Positions 62,421-64,000 of a stretch of 64,000 nt of DNA are shown here, piece after piece. Both the position numbers and the translations under genes were made by a program. Position 1 is the first letter of the stretch; each line of letters begins with the position of its first letter. The DNA comes from an uncultured Opitutales bacterium (GTDB taxonomy: Bacteria > Verrucomicrobiota > Verrucomicrobiia > Opitutales > Seribacteraceae), in assembly GCA_943789375.1 (NCBI GenBank), contig CALSTX010000010.1:248001-312000 (forward strand), in the 5' to 3' direction. The notes beneath the pieces are model-generated. The model had not been told where the DNA came from, made no database searches, and saw only the letters and a program-made list of their open reading frames with translations.

Positions 62421-64000
62421 ATGTTTGAATCCAATCCTCTTTACAGTCAAAAATGTAAGAAGCAAGGATTTGCTTTAGTTCTAGCACTTGCTCTATTGAG
62501 TCTTGTTTTTTTGTTGGTCATTTCCCTGGTCAATTTAGTAAGCACAGATCTAAGTTTAGTTGAAGCAAGAAAAGAGAAAATTCTAGCTCAAGTTCATGCC
62601 CGAATGGGTATGAAGGTTGCAATTGGGGAGATCCAAAAACATCTAGGGCCCGATATGCGTATTTCGGGTACTGCTGATCTTCTTGATGAACGGATTGAGT
62701 CGGGAAGGAACTTCTTAGACCAAGCTTATGAAGAGGATCAGATTTCTCAGACCGGAGTTGATCTTAATGAAGACGGCAAGATTGATGCACTACCATTTGG
62801 CCAAAGGTATTGGACTGGCGTATGGAAGCAGCGTGGTCGGGATCGTGGTGTTGACCAAAATAAATTAGGGGCTAAACCTTTGCCTGAGAATTTGGATACT
62901 GGAGATAAGTATCCGGAGGAAAAGAATTCAGACCCAATGACAAGTTCAGAGTTTGATCCTCACCCTGCAATTGAAATTGCATGGTTAGTCAGCGGTAATG
63001 AAGGATTTAGCCATAAGATGTACTTTGGAAATGGCCCTAATCAACTTGCAGAATTTGTCGAAATACCGGATGGAAATATTTGGGATCCAGACCAACCTGA
63101 TAATGGTCGTGGCTTTATTAAAGGAGGAGTCTACGGATCGGCAGAGAATCCGTGGGAGGATTACGCCAACAGCCTCCTAAATTCTAGCAGTTCTCCAGTT
63201 CTTCGTGGTTTAAACAATAATCTCCCCGGCTATAATCATCCACTTTACGACCTGCCAGACCCTGAAACATCTGAAGATGTGGAGTGGATCCTTAAGGCAC
63301 CTTTAATGAAAGAAGGTTATGATCCAAAAAATCCAGAAAAGTGGGAAGATTTTCTTGGGGCAGAACCAGTAAAAGTGAGAAAGACTCGCATACAAAATAA
63401 CCAGAAAGAGAATCAGGAAAGCAAGTACGGAGCCTATGCTTATTGGGTTGGAGATGAAGGAGTCAAAGCCAATATGACTATATTCAATCCGAATAAGAAA
63501 AGTGCGGACCTCGACCAAAAAAAAGATAATCTTAGTGTGGCAACTGAGCCAAATTTGGCATTTGCTTACGAGGGTAGTGGAAGCTCCAATGATTTGAAAA
63601 GTGGATTTGGCTTGGAGTGGGACGCCGAATTTTCTGATGCCAAGCGAAGTAATATTTTTTCATTGGGTATGCTAGCCAATGAAGTGGCAGAAAGCACGAG
63701 CATAAAACCTCATTATCACTCCCTTACCACGGACTCTTTCGGCGTACTCAGTGATGTGAGGACAGGAGGTTTAAAAAGGGATTTAAGCAGTGCCTTCGCC
63801 AATGAAGATGATTGGGGAAACCTTGCGGACATTTCTGATGCATGGGCTGATGATTTTAGTAATTACATTTATAAACAGCGGATCTACTACCAAAAAAGCG
63901 TACCCTTACAGATTAATGCTATTTTAAATGATTGGCGTACTAGTAGTAGTGATCAACTTATGCTTGAAGAGCACGCTTTGCTAGCTGGGCCAAGGTGGTC
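62421..64000 (+). CDS. Verru_Chthon cassette protein A (5' part)
   Basis: 526 codons are visible before the window edge; no stop is reached. KKQGFALVLALALLSLVFLL is a pilin-like N-terminal helix with Gly/Phe at the cleavage point. The polar Glu of pilins is absent, as in type II secretion GspK-like minor pseudopilins. A following helix has LVEARKEKILAQVHARMGMKVAIGEIQKHLGPD, which is diagnostic of the family. The rest is a large exported domain. Cassette proteins A to D are usually clustered; here only C is nearby. Function is unestablished. Confidence 0.82.
   Translation, partial: MFESNPLYSQKCKKQGFALVLALALLSLVFLLVISLVNLVSTDLSLVEARKEKILAQVHARMGMKVAIGEIQKHLGPDMRISGTADLLDERIESGRNFLDQAYEEDQISQTGVDLNEDGKIDALPFGQRYWTGVWKQRGRDRGVDQNKLGAKPLPENLDTGDKYPEEKNSDPMTSSEFDPHPAIEIAWLVSGNEGFSHKMYFGNGPNQLAEFVEIPDGNIWDPDQPDNGRGFIKGGVYGSAENPWEDYANSLLNSSSSPVLRGLNNNLPGYNHPLYDLPDPETSEDVEWILKAPLMKEGYDPKNPEKWEDFLGAEPVKVRKTRIQNNQKENQESKYGAYAYWVGDEGVKANMTIFNPNKKSADLDQKKDNLSVATEPNLAFAYEGSGSSNDLKSGFGLEWDAEFSDAKRSNIFSLGMLANEVAESTSIKPHYHSLTTDSFGVLSDVRTGGLKRDLSSAFANEDDWGNLADISDAWADDFSNYIYKQRIYYQKSVPLQINAILNDWRTSSSDQLMLEEHALLAGPRW

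Overview
The window most likely comes from a marine member of the Verrucomicrobiota, probably close to the class Opitutia. I infer this from gene content, not from any search. The clues are a UvrA made of two UvrA copies fused in tandem (also known in chlamydiae), two Verru_Chthon cassette pseudopilin-like proteins, planctomycete-type cytochrome c domains fused to a formylglycine-generating-enzyme-like domain, a MetX-MetW fusion, a DUF5069 protein, and a sulfatase plus GH16 set typical of bacteria that eat marine polysaccharides. The DNA is AT-rich, with one visibly GC-richer gene, the sulfatase.

Positions 1-17,600 are mixed and partly accessory. The region opens with the N-terminal part of a TonB-dependent receptor behind a Fur-like tandem operator, then purE-purK. 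A decayed DUF445 gene, an MscS channel, remnants of a recombinase-like gene and of a small membrane protein, tRNA-Arg(CCG) and the GC-rich sulfatase follow. After small membrane-protein genes come a GH16 enzyme and a clan-A-like glycosidase, which with the sulfatase suggest use of a sulfated galactan. Next are a hypothetical protein, a DUF3050 protein, an aldose-epimerase-like protein and an nfeD-nfeD-floA membrane-microdomain operon ending in a frameshifted gene.

Positions 17,900-29,050 are housekeeping: rplY-pth-rpsF-ssb-rplI-dnaB, then bamA-ompH-lpxD (outer-membrane biogenesis), prs, a DegP-type protease and, convergent, pyrE.

Positions 29,050-41,620 hold a decayed cytochrome c/leucine-rich-repeat gene, an ABC exporter, a STAS antagonist plus SpoIIE phosphatase pair, a peroxiredoxin, tyrS, the giant tandem uvrA and tRNA-Glu(TTC).

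Positions 41,700-57,140 hold rpmH-rnpA-yidC-yebC-metXW. The YidC has an unusual C-terminal extension resembling a J-domain without its HPD motif. Then come a rhomboid protease, an M50 protease, TPR and Sel1 repeat proteins, hrpB-yraN-zwf-msrA and a PAS-AraC regulator.

Positions 57,140-64,000 hold a Verru_Chthon C-like pseudopilin, psd, rpmB, apbE, a di-heme cytochrome/FGE-like fusion and the start of a Verru_Chthon cassette protein A.

At least four loci look decayed or frameshifted, which suggests recent gene loss or a draft assembly. I saw no CRISPR array, insertion sequence or rRNA, and no convincing intrinsic terminator.
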